64,000 nucleotides of DNA from Maritalea sp051251695 (GTDB lineage Bacteria > Pseudomonadota > Alphaproteobacteria > Rhizobiales > Devosiaceae). Made by a program: the position numbers and the translations under genes. Below the pieces are notes generated by a model. The model saw only the letters and a program-made list of their open reading frames with translations. It did no database searches and had not been told where the DNA came from. Where the stretch lies: contig NZ_JBPOEU010000007.1 of assembly GCF_051251695.1 (NCBI RefSeq), positions 1 through 64,000 on the forward strand, read 5' to 3'. Shown here in pieces: positions 51,218 to 59,509 of the stretch (its first letter is position 1; the number at the start of each line of letters is the position of its first letter).

Positions 51218-52861
51218 CTAGTCTTTGGACTTTAACAGACCAACGGCATTTCTGAACTTCACAATATGGTCAGCGATGCCGGATTGGGCGGTGTTTGTCC
51301 AATACCTAGTGTGGGTGGCGAGACGCAAATCATCAACGCCATATTTTGAATAGCTGATGTGCACCTTGTGCTCCAAAACGCCACGACCAAACAATTCAAA
51401 ACCACCTACCGGGCCGCCCAACACATCGCCTTGCCAAAAAAACAGCGGGTTATGTTCATCAAACATATTCGTCCAGCGCACGCAGGAAAACACCGTGCCA
51501 TGATGAGCGTAAGCGCGCGGTGCTTTCAGCGCCCATTCGGCCGTGGTTTGGGGGATCGGCATACCTGCATAGTCCGGGCTGAATTCAAGCTTGTCAGGCG
51601 TATAAAGCGCCCCAAAATCTTCATTGTAGGGACGCGGAGGCACAACGGGGAACAAGCGCTCTTCTTTCAGCTTTTCAAAATTTTCTACCCCCCGCGCAAG
51701 CAAAAACTGCGCGTGACTTAAGGGAGAACCAAAACTGACAAAATCAGTGATTTTCCAATAAGACTGGGTCTCTTCGCCCAGCTTATTGTTGACCGGCCCC
51801 GTAAGCCGGATCGCTTCTGCCACTCTGGCCTGCACTTTTTGATAGGCCTGAACGGTTAGCACATTCCAATATCGGCTTTGGTGATTGCGCACAAACAAAT
51901 CATGTTCGTAAAGCGCCTGTCGCACTTTTTCACCAGGCGGGTTTTCGTTGGTTGGGCCCAGCTCCTCCCACAATAAATGCAAGATGTCATAGGCCACCAC
52001 CGATCCCAGAGAATGGGCAACGATAACGATGCGGTCATAGGTGGGGTCTGCGTTTAAATCCCGCAGTAAACTTAGCCCGCGTTCGCGCACGTCATGGCGC
52101 TTTTTCACTGTATCCGGATGTGCGCCTAAATAGCCCGCGACATCACCCAAATAGGGTAGAAAATATAGGCTTGTGAGTAGGGAAATCAGGACGGTGCCGC
52201 CAACCAAAACCGAACGCACCTCGACCCCGCCAATACTAAACAGGATGTAGTAAACCAATACCGCCAACAGCGCATAAGACGGCCAGCGCAATATCCAGCG
52301 GAGTTTGGGAATAAGTCGTCCGACCCCCACCATCAGTCCCACGTTCAAAAACCCGATAAAACCGGTTTCCCAAACGCTAAACCGCCCGGTGCCCCCATCC
52401 ACATTCCACCACAACAGATCAAAAACCGTGCCAACACCCAGTAGCATCACGCCGGAAGCGACAAGACCAACAAGCACGATTAAAAAACAAAGCGCAGACC
52501 ATGGCCAGACCATGCGATCAACGACAAAGGCTGGGCGCACCGTAACAATGCGCCAAAGCCAGCGCCAAAGATTGCGCAGCTTCGCGTCGTCCAAAATGTC
52601 AGCATAATAGAATTCAAAAAAGTCAGTGCGTTTGCCGTCTTTTGCGGCCGGGGTGGTGATGCGCTGAAGGTCGTGGCTGCCTGTTTTACAATCAGGAACA
52701 ATCCAGCTTTTATTGCCGTCTGGCCCAATATTTCGATCGCCAGGCGCCAGCATTGCTTCATCGGTTGTCCAAAGCGTTTCAACAATACGGCGCATCATGC
52801 CCATGGGTCGTTGTTCGCCCATGCCGTGAACCACAACAACTGCTTGTTTTTCGCCTGCCAT
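51218..52861 (-). CDS. Large membrane protein with alpha/beta-hydrolase core
   Basis: The 547-residue protein opens with an oxyanion-region VVVVHGMGEQRPMG. Four or five central hydrophobic helices (~115-245) follow, then a GxSxG-type elbow VAHSLGSVVAYD. The remainder is soluble, with SFGSPLSHAQFLLARG. The combination of a lipase-like N-terminus split from its nucleophile by a membrane block is unusual. Role unknown; membrane lipid or ester hydrolysis is an inference. Confidence 0.75.
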   Translation of the reverse strand: MAGEKQAVVVVHGMGEQRPMGMMRRIVETLWTTDEAMLAPGDRNIGPDGNKSWIVPDCKTGSHDLQRITTPAAKDGKRTDFFEFYYADILDDAKLRNLWRWLWRIVTVRPAFVVDRMVWPWSALCFLIVLVGLVASGVMLLGVGTVFDLLWWNVDGGTGRFSVWETGFIGFLNVGLMVGVGRLIPKLRWILRWPSYALLAVLVYYILFSIGGVEVRSVLVGGTVLISLLTSLYFLPYLGDVAGYLGAHPDTVKKRHDVRERGLSLLRDLNADPTYDRIVIVAHSLGSVVAYDILHLLWEELGPTNENPPGEKVRQALYEHDLFVRNHQSRYWNVLTVQAYQKVQARVAEAIRLTGPVNNKLGEETQSYWKITDFVSFGSPLSHAQFLLARGVENFEKLKEERLFPVVPPRPYNEDFGALYTPDKLEFSPDYAGMPIPQTTAEWALKAPRAYAHHGTVFSCVRWTNMFDEHNPLFFWQGDVLGGPVGGFELFGRGVLEHKVHISYSKYGVDDLRLATHTRYWTNTAQSGIADHIVKFRNAVGLLKSKD

Positions 52862-52954
52862 CGCTCAACGCCTTACATTCAAATGATGCATTTACATTTG
52901 CTCAATTCGCCATTGGACACAAGCAGTGCCCTCGCCCAAATTTCAAACAAATCG

Positions 52955-53407
52955 TCAATTATTCTTGATGTAGTCCAACCCATTTTTATGGGCGCGATTG
53001 AGCAGCCCAAACAGTTGAGCGCTATCATTTGTCGAAAAACCTTGAAGCAAAACCGCATTCACCTCGGTATAAAGTGAACTCAGATGAGATTTCTCCTGCG
53101 CCTTTTGCGTAGCGAATACCAAAATCGAACGCGCATCTTTACTAGAAGCCCGTTTTTTGACCCATCCCGCTTTTTCCATTCGATCAACCAGCCGAGAAAC
53201 CGCCGCTTTTTCCGAGTGCATATAGCGGGCCAGTTCGCCAACGCTAACCCCGTCTCTGCGCCAAAGCACACCCAATACGATCCATTGTTGAGGTGACAAG
53301 TCGTGGGGTTCTAACTTGATGGCCAATAATTGCTGCGCGCGTGCAGCTGTTGCCGAAACCAATCGGCCCAGCGAATCATGAGGCGGTTTTAAGTCTTTTT
53401 CTGCCAT
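52955..53407 (-). CDS. MarR-family transcriptional regulator
   Basis: The 150-residue winged-helix protein has QQWIVLGVLWRRDGVSVGEL, HSEKAAVSRLVDRMEKAGWV (recognition helix) and a wing KKRASSKDARSILVF. It represses or activates the divergent cytochrome b561 gene from a shared region containing a perfect 10-bp inverted repeat. Its ligand is unknown. Loss-of-repression by phenolics is typical of the family but not shown here. Confidence 0.9.
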   Translation of the reverse strand: MAEKDLKPPHDSLGRLVSATAARAQQLLAIKLEPHDLSPQQWIVLGVLWRRDGVSVGELARYMHSEKAAVSRLVDRMEKAGWVKKRASSKDARSILVFATQKAQEKSHLSSLYTEVNAVLLQGFSTNDSAQLFGLLNRAHKNGLDYIKNN

Positions 53408-53418
53408 TTGATCTTTTT

Positions 53419-53455
53419 AGTTTACATGGAACATTTAATATATTACATGTAAACT
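53419..53455. promoter_or_regulatory. Probable MarR operator
   Basis: AGTTTACATG (53419-53428) and CATGTAAACT (53446-53455) are perfect inverted arms spaced by 17 bases. The right arm overlaps the self-complementary TTACATGTAA (53443-53452). The site lies between the divergent MarR and cytochrome b561 genes. Confidence 0.75.
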
Positions 53456-53505
53456 ATCATATCGCATTCGAAATGCAATCAACAATGTCGCCAAAGGATA
53501 CAATA

Positions 53506-54042
53506 ATGAGCCGCCCTGCCGTTAAAGAATATTCACGCACTGCCCGTGCATTGCATTGGACGCTTGCGTTTTTGTTGCTCGCCCTGCTGATCGCCGGGGT
53601 CATCATGCACAATAGCGCCGATGACGTGGTGAAGTTTACGATCATCAGACTTCATGCACCATTGGGTATTCTTGCCGGGATTTTGCTGCTCGTGCGCACA
53701 TTCTTTGCGTTTCGCCATCCCCGCCCGGCTCCAGATCCAAATTGGTCAGCACCAGTAAAATGGGGATCAAAGATCATTCATATTGCGCTTTACGTGGTCC
53801 CGCTGGCGCTTGTGGGTTCAGGCATTGGCACCATGTTACTGTCTGGTCTGGGTGAAATTTTACAGTCGGGCCAAGCTGCGCCGTGGCCGAACATGGCCAA
53901 TGTTTTACCCGCACAGGCCCATGGCTTATTTGCAAAATTGTTCATTGTAAGCTTCGCGCTGCATATTGCCGGTTCGCTTTATCATCAGTTCATTGTCAAA
54001 GATAATCTGATCGCCCGCATGTGGCCTGCACCAAAAAACTAA
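53506..54042 (+). CDS. Cytochrome b561-family protein
   Basis: The 178-residue di-heme membrane protein has four helices with heme-ligand His in ARALHWTLAF, IIRLHAPLGI, PAQAHGLFAK and SFALHIAGSLYHQF. Bacterial b561 proteins move electrons from the quinone pool, often to superoxide or a partner reductase. ATG 53506 is used; upstream in-frame ATGs at 53473 and 53485 lack family residues. It is divergent from, and likely regulated by, MarR. Confidence 0.9.
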   Translation: MSRPAVKEYSRTARALHWTLAFLLLALLIAGVIMHNSADDVVKFTIIRLHAPLGILAGILLLVRTFFAFRHPRPAPDPNWSAPVKWGSKIIHIALYVVPLALVGSGIGTMLLSGLGEILQSGQAAPWPNMANVLPAQAHGLFAKLFIVSFALHIAGSLYHQFIVKDNLIARMWPAPKN

Positions 54043-54048
54043 CACAAA

Positions 54049-54075
54049 AAAAGGCGCTCACTGAGCGCCCTTTTC
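54049..54075. terminator. Bidirectional terminator
   Basis: AAAAGGCGCTCA pairs with TGAGCGCCCTTTT; it lies between convergent cytochrome b561 and pntB. Confidence 0.9.
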
Positions 54076-54096
54076 CAATTCAATCCAAAGATCAGC

Positions 54097-55503
54097 TTAG
54101 TGGCCAAAGGCCTTCACGATATCTTCGGTCATTTTTTTCGCATCACCAAACAACATCATGGTGTTATCGCGGAAGAACAATTCGTTCTGCACACCCGCAT
54201 ACCCCGCAGACATGCCCCGTTTGATAAAGAGAACCGTACCTGCATTTTCAACATCCAAAACCGGCATACCGTAAATCGGCGATGTCTTGTCTGTCTTAGC
54301 AGATGGATTGGTCACATCGTTCGCACCAATAACAAAGGCAACGTCGGCTTGAGAGAATTCAGAGTTGATATCCTCAAGCTCAAACACTTCGTCATAGGGA
54401 ACGTTGGCTTCTGCTAGCAACACGTTCATGTGACCCGGCATACGACCAGCAACAGGGTGGATTGCATATTTGACTTCCACACCTTCAGCTTTCAGCAGAT
54501 CACACATTTCGCGCAGCGCGTGTTGAGCTTGCGCAACCGCCATTCCGTAACCCGGTACGATGATCACTTTGCCAGCGTTTTTCATCATGAAGGCAGCGTC
54601 GTCGGCTGAGCCGTGCTTAACAGGACGAGTTTCTTCTTCCCCATCAGCGGCAGGGCCACTATCGCCGCCAAAACCACCAAGGATCACAGAGATAAACGAC
54701 CGGTTCATCGCCTTACACATAATGTAAGAAAGGATGGCACCAGACGAGCCCACCAGCGCACCAGTGATGATCAACGCGGTATTGCCAAGCGTAAAGCCAA
54801 TACCCGCAGCCGCCCAACCTGAATATGAGTTGAGCATAGAAACAACCACCGGCATATCAGCGCCACCGATTGGGATGATCATCAAACCACCCAAAACCAG
54901 TGCCAACACCGTAATCGCCCAGAACCATGTTGCATCACCAGTTAAGGTGAACTGCCAAACCAGATAGACGAGCAAAGCACCAAGCGCGATATGCAAAATA
55001 TGGCGCATAGGTAGGATGATCGGCCTGCCGGACATGTTACCGTTTAGCTTGGCAAAGGCGATCACAGAGCCTGTGAACGTAAATGCACCAATGGCAACAC
55101 CAAGGCTCATTTCAACCAAGGCTTGGGCGTGAATATGTCCGTCAGTTGTGATGCCGAACGCATCAGGTGCGTAAAGCGCAGCAGCGGCCACAAACACTGC
55201 AGCTAAGCCAACCAGTGAGTGGAAGGCTGCAACAAGTTGAGGCATATCGGTCATCGCGATGCGACGGGCCATAACAGCACCAATCGCGCCACCAATACCG
55301 ATACCACCAATGATCAATGCCCAAGAGAGCATATCAGATGGCGCAGCAACCAAAAGCGTTGTTACCACAGCAATACCCATCCCGATAATACCATAAGTAT
55401 TACCGCGACGCGCAGTTGCAGGAGAAGAAAGGCCCCGAAGCGCCAAGATGAAGAGAACCCCAGAAACGAGGTAAAGAACAGCAGCTATATTTGCAGAAAT
55501 CAT
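54097..55503 (-). CDS. pntB: NAD(P) transhydrogenase subunit beta
   Basis: The 468-residue protein has about eight membrane helices followed by the NADP-binding dIII domain (VIIVPGYGMAVAQAQHALRE, HPVAGRMPGHMNVLLAEA, IGANDVTNPSAK). It couples proton entry to hydride transfer from NADH to NADP+, supplying NADPH. It is third of pntAa-pntAb-pntB, five bases after pntAb. Start ATG 55503 is at the usual family position. Confidence 0.96.
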   Translation of the reverse strand: MISANIAAVLYLVSGVLFILALRGLSSPATARRGNTYGIIGMGIAVVTTLLVAAPSDMLSWALIIGGIGIGGAIGAVMARRIAMTDMPQLVAAFHSLVGLAAVFVAAAALYAPDAFGITTDGHIHAQALVEMSLGVAIGAFTFTGSVIAFAKLNGNMSGRPIILPMRHILHIALGALLVYLVWQFTLTGDATWFWAITVLALVLGGLMIIPIGGADMPVVVSMLNSYSGWAAAGIGFTLGNTALIITGALVGSSGAILSYIMCKAMNRSFISVILGGFGGDSGPAADGEEETRPVKHGSADDAAFMMKNAGKVIIVPGYGMAVAQAQHALREMCDLLKAEGVEVKYAIHPVAGRMPGHMNVLLAEANVPYDEVFELEDINSEFSQADVAFVIGANDVTNPSAKTDKTSPIYGMPVLDVENAGTVLFIKRGMSAGYAGVQNELFFRDNTMMLFGDAKKMTEDIVKAFGH

Positions 55504-55508
55504 GTCGC

Positions 55509-55871
55509 TTACCCCTTCTTCTTATACATGGCGAGCATGCGTTGGGTGACCATGAAACCGCCAAAAATGTTGACGCTGGCGAAAACCAAAGCCAGGAAAC
55601 CAAAGACTTTGGAAATCCAGTTGCCGTCTGCAGCTAGATGCACACCAACCGCGAGCAACGCACCTACAACGATCACCGAAGAGATCGCGTTGGTCACACT
55701 CATTAATGGTGTGTGCAACGCTGGGGTCACCGACCACACAACAAAATAGCCAACAAATATAGCCAACACAAAAATCGCCAAACGGAAAACGAATGGGTCA
55801 ATAGCGCCACCTGATGCAGCGGACGCGGCAGCGGCTGTTGCTGTAGACATTTGATCTAGTGATGCGATCAT
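55509..55871 (-). CDS. pntAb: NAD(P) transhydrogenase subunit alpha part 2
   Basis: The 120-residue protein carries the three membrane helices that in E. coli are fused to PntA (DPFVFRLAIFVLAIFVGYFV, HTPLMSVTNAISSVIVVGAL, FGFLALVFASVNIFGGFMVT). The split form is usual in alphaproteobacteria. ATG overlaps the pntAa stop by four bases (ATGA), so the genes are translationally coupled. Confidence 0.95.
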   Translation of the reverse strand: MIASLDQMSTATAAAASAASGGAIDPFVFRLAIFVLAIFVGYFVVWSVTPALHTPLMSVTNAISSVIVVGALLAVGVHLAADGNWISKVFGFLALVFASVNIFGGFMVTQRMLAMYKKKG

Positions 55872-57016
55872 GATGCCGCTCCCTTCTTGCCACTAAAGGC
55901 AGGATGAACAACTGCGCCATCACGGGTCAGTTGAGTTGCGGCCACCAGTTCGTCTTCTGGGTCAACCGCCAATGTTTTTGCTTCCTTATCGATCAATGTC
56001 TCAAGGAATGAAGCCAAGTTTTTCGCATAAAGCTGCGAAGCAGATGACGCGACGCGACCGGCCATATTTTCAAAACCGATAATTTTGACGCCCTTATGGT
56101 CGACAATTTCATTCAGCTTCGCGCCTTCAACATTGCCACCCCGTTCAACGGCCAAATCAACAAGCACCGACCCCGGCGCCATCGATTCAACCATTTTCTT
56201 GGTGATCAGACGTGGGGCAGGACGACCCGGAATGAGCGCTGTAGTAATGACCACATCTTGCTTAGCAATATGGGCCGCCACAAGCTCAGCTTGTTTGGCT
56301 TGATATTCCTTGCTCATTTCCTTGGCATAACCGCCCGATGTTTCAGCTTGCTTGAACTCTTCGTCTTCAACAGCAACGAACTTGCCGCCCAAAGATTCAA
56401 CCTGTTCTTTTGCCGCTGGACGCACATCCGTTGCCGAAACAACCGCACCCAAACGTTTTGCCGTGGCAATGGCTTGTAAGCCAGCAACCCCAGCGCCCAT
56501 CACGAACGCCTTGGCCGGGCGAATAGTACCCGCCGCTGTCATCATCATTGGAAAGGCCCGGTCAAAGGCAGCAGATGCTTCAATCACCGCTTGATAGCCT
56601 GCAAGGTTCGCCTGTGAGGACAATACATCCATCACCTGCGCACGGGTAATCCGAGGCATGAACTCCATTGAAAAGACGCCGAACCCTGCTTTTGCAAGGG
56701 CCGCGATATCTTTCTCGTTACCAAATGGGTCCATTTGGCCAATCACCAGTGCGCCTTTGGCGGCACCTTTAAGCGCTGTGGCGGTTGGCCGACGCACGGT
56801 CAACACAACATTTGCGCCCTTAATGGTTGCAGATGCAGTGGCAGAGACCGTGGCCCCTGCCGCTTTATAGTCCGCATCGGGAATTTTGGAGCCTTCGCCG
56901 GCTCCTTTTTCAACGCTAACTTTAGCGCCGAGCCCGATATATTTTTTCACCGTTTCCGGTGTTGCCGCCACACGGGCTTCGTTGGCGGCAGTTTCGCGTA
57001 AGATCGCTATCTTCAT
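55868..57016 (-). CDS. pntAa: NAD(P) transhydrogenase subunit alpha part 1
   Basis: The 382-residue soluble NAD-binding dI domain resembles alanine dehydrogenase: the N-terminus AILRETAANEARVAATPETV, the RITRAQVMDVLSSQANLAGY active-site loop and the dinucleotide fold AFVMGAGVAGLQAIATAKRL with acceptor Asp in ATDVRP. It delivers the hydride from NADH to the NADP site on PntB. It is first of the three-gene unit and follows the aa3 subunit IV gene. Confidence 0.96.
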   Translation of the reverse strand: MKIAILRETAANEARVAATPETVKKYIGLGAKVSVEKGAGEGSKIPDADYKAAGATVSATASATIKGANVVLTVRRPTATALKGAAKGALVIGQMDPFGNEKDIAALAKAGFGVFSMEFMPRITRAQVMDVLSSQANLAGYQAVIEASAAFDRAFPMMMTAAGTIRPAKAFVMGAGVAGLQAIATAKRLGAVVSATDVRPAAKEQVESLGGKFVAVEDEEFKQAETSGGYAKEMSKEYQAKQAELVAAHIAKQDVVITTALIPGRPAPRLITKKMVESMAPGSVLVDLAVERGGNVEGAKLNEIVDHKGVKIIGFENMAGRVASSASQLYAKNLASFLETLIDKEAKTLAVDPEDELVAATQLTRDGAVVHPAFSGKKGAAS

Positions 57017-57106
57017 GCCTTACTCCCTGGGCTTGCTTACAAACCCAAACGCATTAACAAAAATGCGCCGCCCCCACACTTGCGGCACGACAATAATCGT
57101 TAGCCG

Positions 57107-57238
57107 TTAGGCCACGAGGAAGAAATACATCAAAACCAGCACCACAACGATGGCGATGGTTGCGTATTTCAGCACATTCATAACGCTCGAATATGTCTTA
57201 GATTGCTCTTCAAAGAGCTTTTCAGCTTCGGTAGCCAT
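57107..57238 (-). CDS. aa3-type cytochrome c oxidase subunit IV
   Basis: This 43-residue protein (start MATEAEKLFEEQSKTYS, then a single C-terminal membrane helix rich in Ile/Val/Leu) matches the bacterial aa3-oxidase subunit IV family. GGAGAATTAA precedes ATG 57238. It lies ~90 bases upstream of pntAa on the same strand, an arrangement seen in other Hyphomicrobiales. The other oxidase subunits are not in the window. It is too short for most ORF calls. Confidence 0.85.
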   Translation of the reverse strand: MATEAEKLFEEQSKTYSSVMNVLKYATIAIVVVLVLMYFFLVA

Positions 57239-57275
57239 TTAATTCTCCGTTTAACAAATCAATTTCAGACGCCAA

Positions 57276-59096
57276 TCAGGCGTCCATTTCTTCTAACTCG
57301 TCAATTAGACCTTCGATCATTGAAAGCCCAAGCGACCAGAAATTCGGGTCTTTAGCGTCCAAGCCAAATGGCGCTAACAATTCTGAGTGATGTTTGGACC
57401 CGCCAGCGCGCAACAAGTCAAGATAGCGTGTCGCAAATCCGTCCTCTGATTTTTGATATTGCGCATAAAGCGAGTTCACAAGGCAATCACCGAACGCATA
57501 AGCATAGACATAAAACGGCGCATGGATGAAGTGTGGCACGTAAGACCAAAAGCTCTCATACCCCTCATTCAGCACAACAGATGGCCCCAAGCTCTCTTTG
57601 GAGACGTCCAGCCACATTTGATTGAGCTCTTCAACTTTCAACTCGCCATTGCGACGGGCCGTATGCACTTTGCGCTCAAACGTATAAAACGAGATTTGGC
57701 GCACAACCGTATTCAGCATGTCTTCGACTTTGCCAGACAATAGAGCGAAACGTGCTTTTTTGTCCGTTGTCGCTTCTAGCAACGACCTAAAGGTGAGCAT
57801 TTCCCCAAACACGCTTGCCGTTTCCGCCAAAGTAAGCGGTGTCGACGCCATCAATGGACCCTGATCGGCAGCCAGCACTTGGTGAACCCCATGCCCCAAT
57901 TCGTGCGCCAACGTCATCACGTCTCGTGCTTTACCCAAATAGTTGAGCATCAAATAAGGGTGCGCACTTGGCACCGTGGGATGGGCAAAAGCACCTGGCG
58001 CTTTGCCTTCACGCACCGGCGCATCAATCCAGCCGGAACCAAAAAACGGCTTGGCGATTTCAGCTAATTCAGGGGAGAATTTGCCATAGGCTGACATCAC
58101 CATCTCAGTGGCTTCATCCCAATTGAACAAACGATCATCATCGTTGGGCAATGGCGCGTTGCGGTCCCAAGCGTTCAGCTTTTCCATGCCGAACCATTTT
58201 GCCTTCATCGCATAATAGCGATGCGACAATTTTGGATAGGCTTCGCGCACAGCTGTTTCCAACGCATCAACGACTTCGCGTTCAACCGAGTTCGCCATGT
58301 GACGGCTGTCCGCCACATCTTCATAACCGCGCCAACGGTCAGATATCTCTTTATCTTTGGCCAACACATTAGTGATGTGCGTGAACAGGCGATGGTTTTC
58401 GCCAAGCGTTCCAACAAGACCTTTAAACGCCGCTTCGCGAACCGTGCCGTCTTTGTCGGTCATTTTGGTCAATGTTGGCTCCAGCGCCAACATTTCGCCA
58501 TCAACATTAAACTTTAAGCTCGCCATTGTTTCATCAAACAAGCGGTTCCAGGCAGAGCGCCCGGTGACCGATTTGTCATGGAACAATTCTTCGACCCGAT
58601 CTTCCAATTGATAGGGTTTGGCTTTGCGCAACTCGTCAAACCATGGCTTATAACGCGCAAGCGCTGCGTCTTTCTCAAAAGCCGCAGAAAAGATTGAATC
58701 ATCGATCCGGTTCAACTCAAGGGAGAAGAACAACATTGGCGTGGAGAAGCTTGTGAGTTTCTCATTCATATCGCCCATGAATTTTGACCGGTCAGGATCC
58801 GTTGTATTTTGCGCATATTGCAAATAGGCGAAAGAGCCAAGCCGCCCCATCTTGTCTGAAAGTGCTTCATAGCGATTGATCGTATCGATCAGGCCACCAT
58901 TTTTGGCCAACTCTTCTAGTTTGCCTTTATAGTCAGCGGCAAAGCTTTTTGCTTCTTGTTCGCAAAATTCTATATCAGCTTGAAGTTCAGGGCTTTCAAG
59001 ACCTGGATATAGGTCATCAAGGTCCCATTCAGGCAAATTACCAAATTCCGCTCCAGCGGCTTTTTCCACCGGGGCACCAAATACTGCTTTGTTCAT
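57276..59096 (-). CDS. pepF: Oligoendopeptidase F (M3B metallopeptidase)
   Basis: The 606-residue peptidase has the zinc motif HELGH in MTLAHELGHGVHQVL (about residues 392-400) with the downstream Glu region SVFGEMLTF. The long helical N-terminal region is typical of M3 peptidases that trim small peptides in the cytoplasm. The start at ATG 59096 is uncertain; TTG 59117 adds seven residues. It precedes the aa3 subunit IV gene on the same strand by only 37 bases, so they may be one transcript. Confidence 0.9.
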   Translation of the reverse strand: MNKAVFGAPVEKAAGAEFGNLPEWDLDDLYPGLESPELQADIEFCEQEAKSFAADYKGKLEELAKNGGLIDTINRYEALSDKMGRLGSFAYLQYAQNTTDPDRSKFMGDMNEKLTSFSTPMLFFSLELNRIDDSIFSAAFEKDAALARYKPWFDELRKAKPYQLEDRVEELFHDKSVTGRSAWNRLFDETMASLKFNVDGEMLALEPTLTKMTDKDGTVREAAFKGLVGTLGENHRLFTHITNVLAKDKEISDRWRGYEDVADSRHMANSVEREVVDALETAVREAYPKLSHRYYAMKAKWFGMEKLNAWDRNAPLPNDDDRLFNWDEATEMVMSAYGKFSPELAEIAKPFFGSGWIDAPVREGKAPGAFAHPTVPSAHPYLMLNYLGKARDVMTLAHELGHGVHQVLAADQGPLMASTPLTLAETASVFGEMLTFRSLLEATTDKKARFALLSGKVEDMLNTVVRQISFYTFERKVHTARRNGELKVEELNQMWLDVSKESLGPSVVLNEGYESFWSYVPHFIHAPFYVYAYAFGDCLVNSLYAQYQKSEDGFATRYLDLLRAGGSKHHSELLAPFGLDAKDPNFWSLGLSMIEGLIDELEEMDA

Positions 59097-59509
59097 GTTG
59101 AAAAACGAAAACTCCAATAAGATTTACGTTAAACATTAGCACATTCGCAAAGCTTGTGAAGAGTAGCTTTGACCAATACGCAATGTCTTTGCCCAGACCA
59201 TCGGGTAGTTCAAAATGATGTGAAAACCCCTCACTAACTACGCCAAAGTTTTCGATACCCAAACGCACCAATGTGCGTTTGACCCAAGATGTAAATCACT
59301 ATTCAAGACTTCCACAAAGTCATTTTCAAATTAAAAACCAGGACTTCATTCGTATGGAGGTAGGTACGGGGGCAACCTAAAAGTTAAAATTTATACTTAA
59401 ATCACTGTTAAGAACTCACCCCTACTCTGCCCCAAAATAGAACAGTTCGATGATTCGCGTATCGGCCTTGGCCTGATGCGACCATATTTGATTGTGAGTA
59501 GTTTGTTTA
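59097..59509. other. Intergenic region with hairpin and CtrA box
   Basis: It holds the promoters of pepF and the divergent sigma-54 regulator. A perfect hairpin AAACGCAC-CAAT-GTGCGTTT lies at 59261-59280, and a TTAA-N7-TTAA box at 59398-59412. I see no small gene. Confidence 0.6.
59398..59412 (+). promoter_or_regulatory. CtrA-type box upstream of the sigma-54 regulator
   Basis: TTAA-ATCACTG-TTAA matches the CtrA consensus spacing (N7), with G after the second half-site where the consensus has C. It lies 98 bases before the regulator start. Confidence 0.55.

Noticed and set aside
59261..59280. Terminator for pepF-divergent transcript
   Set aside because: The hairpin is perfect but no T-run follows on either strand and no gene ends there.
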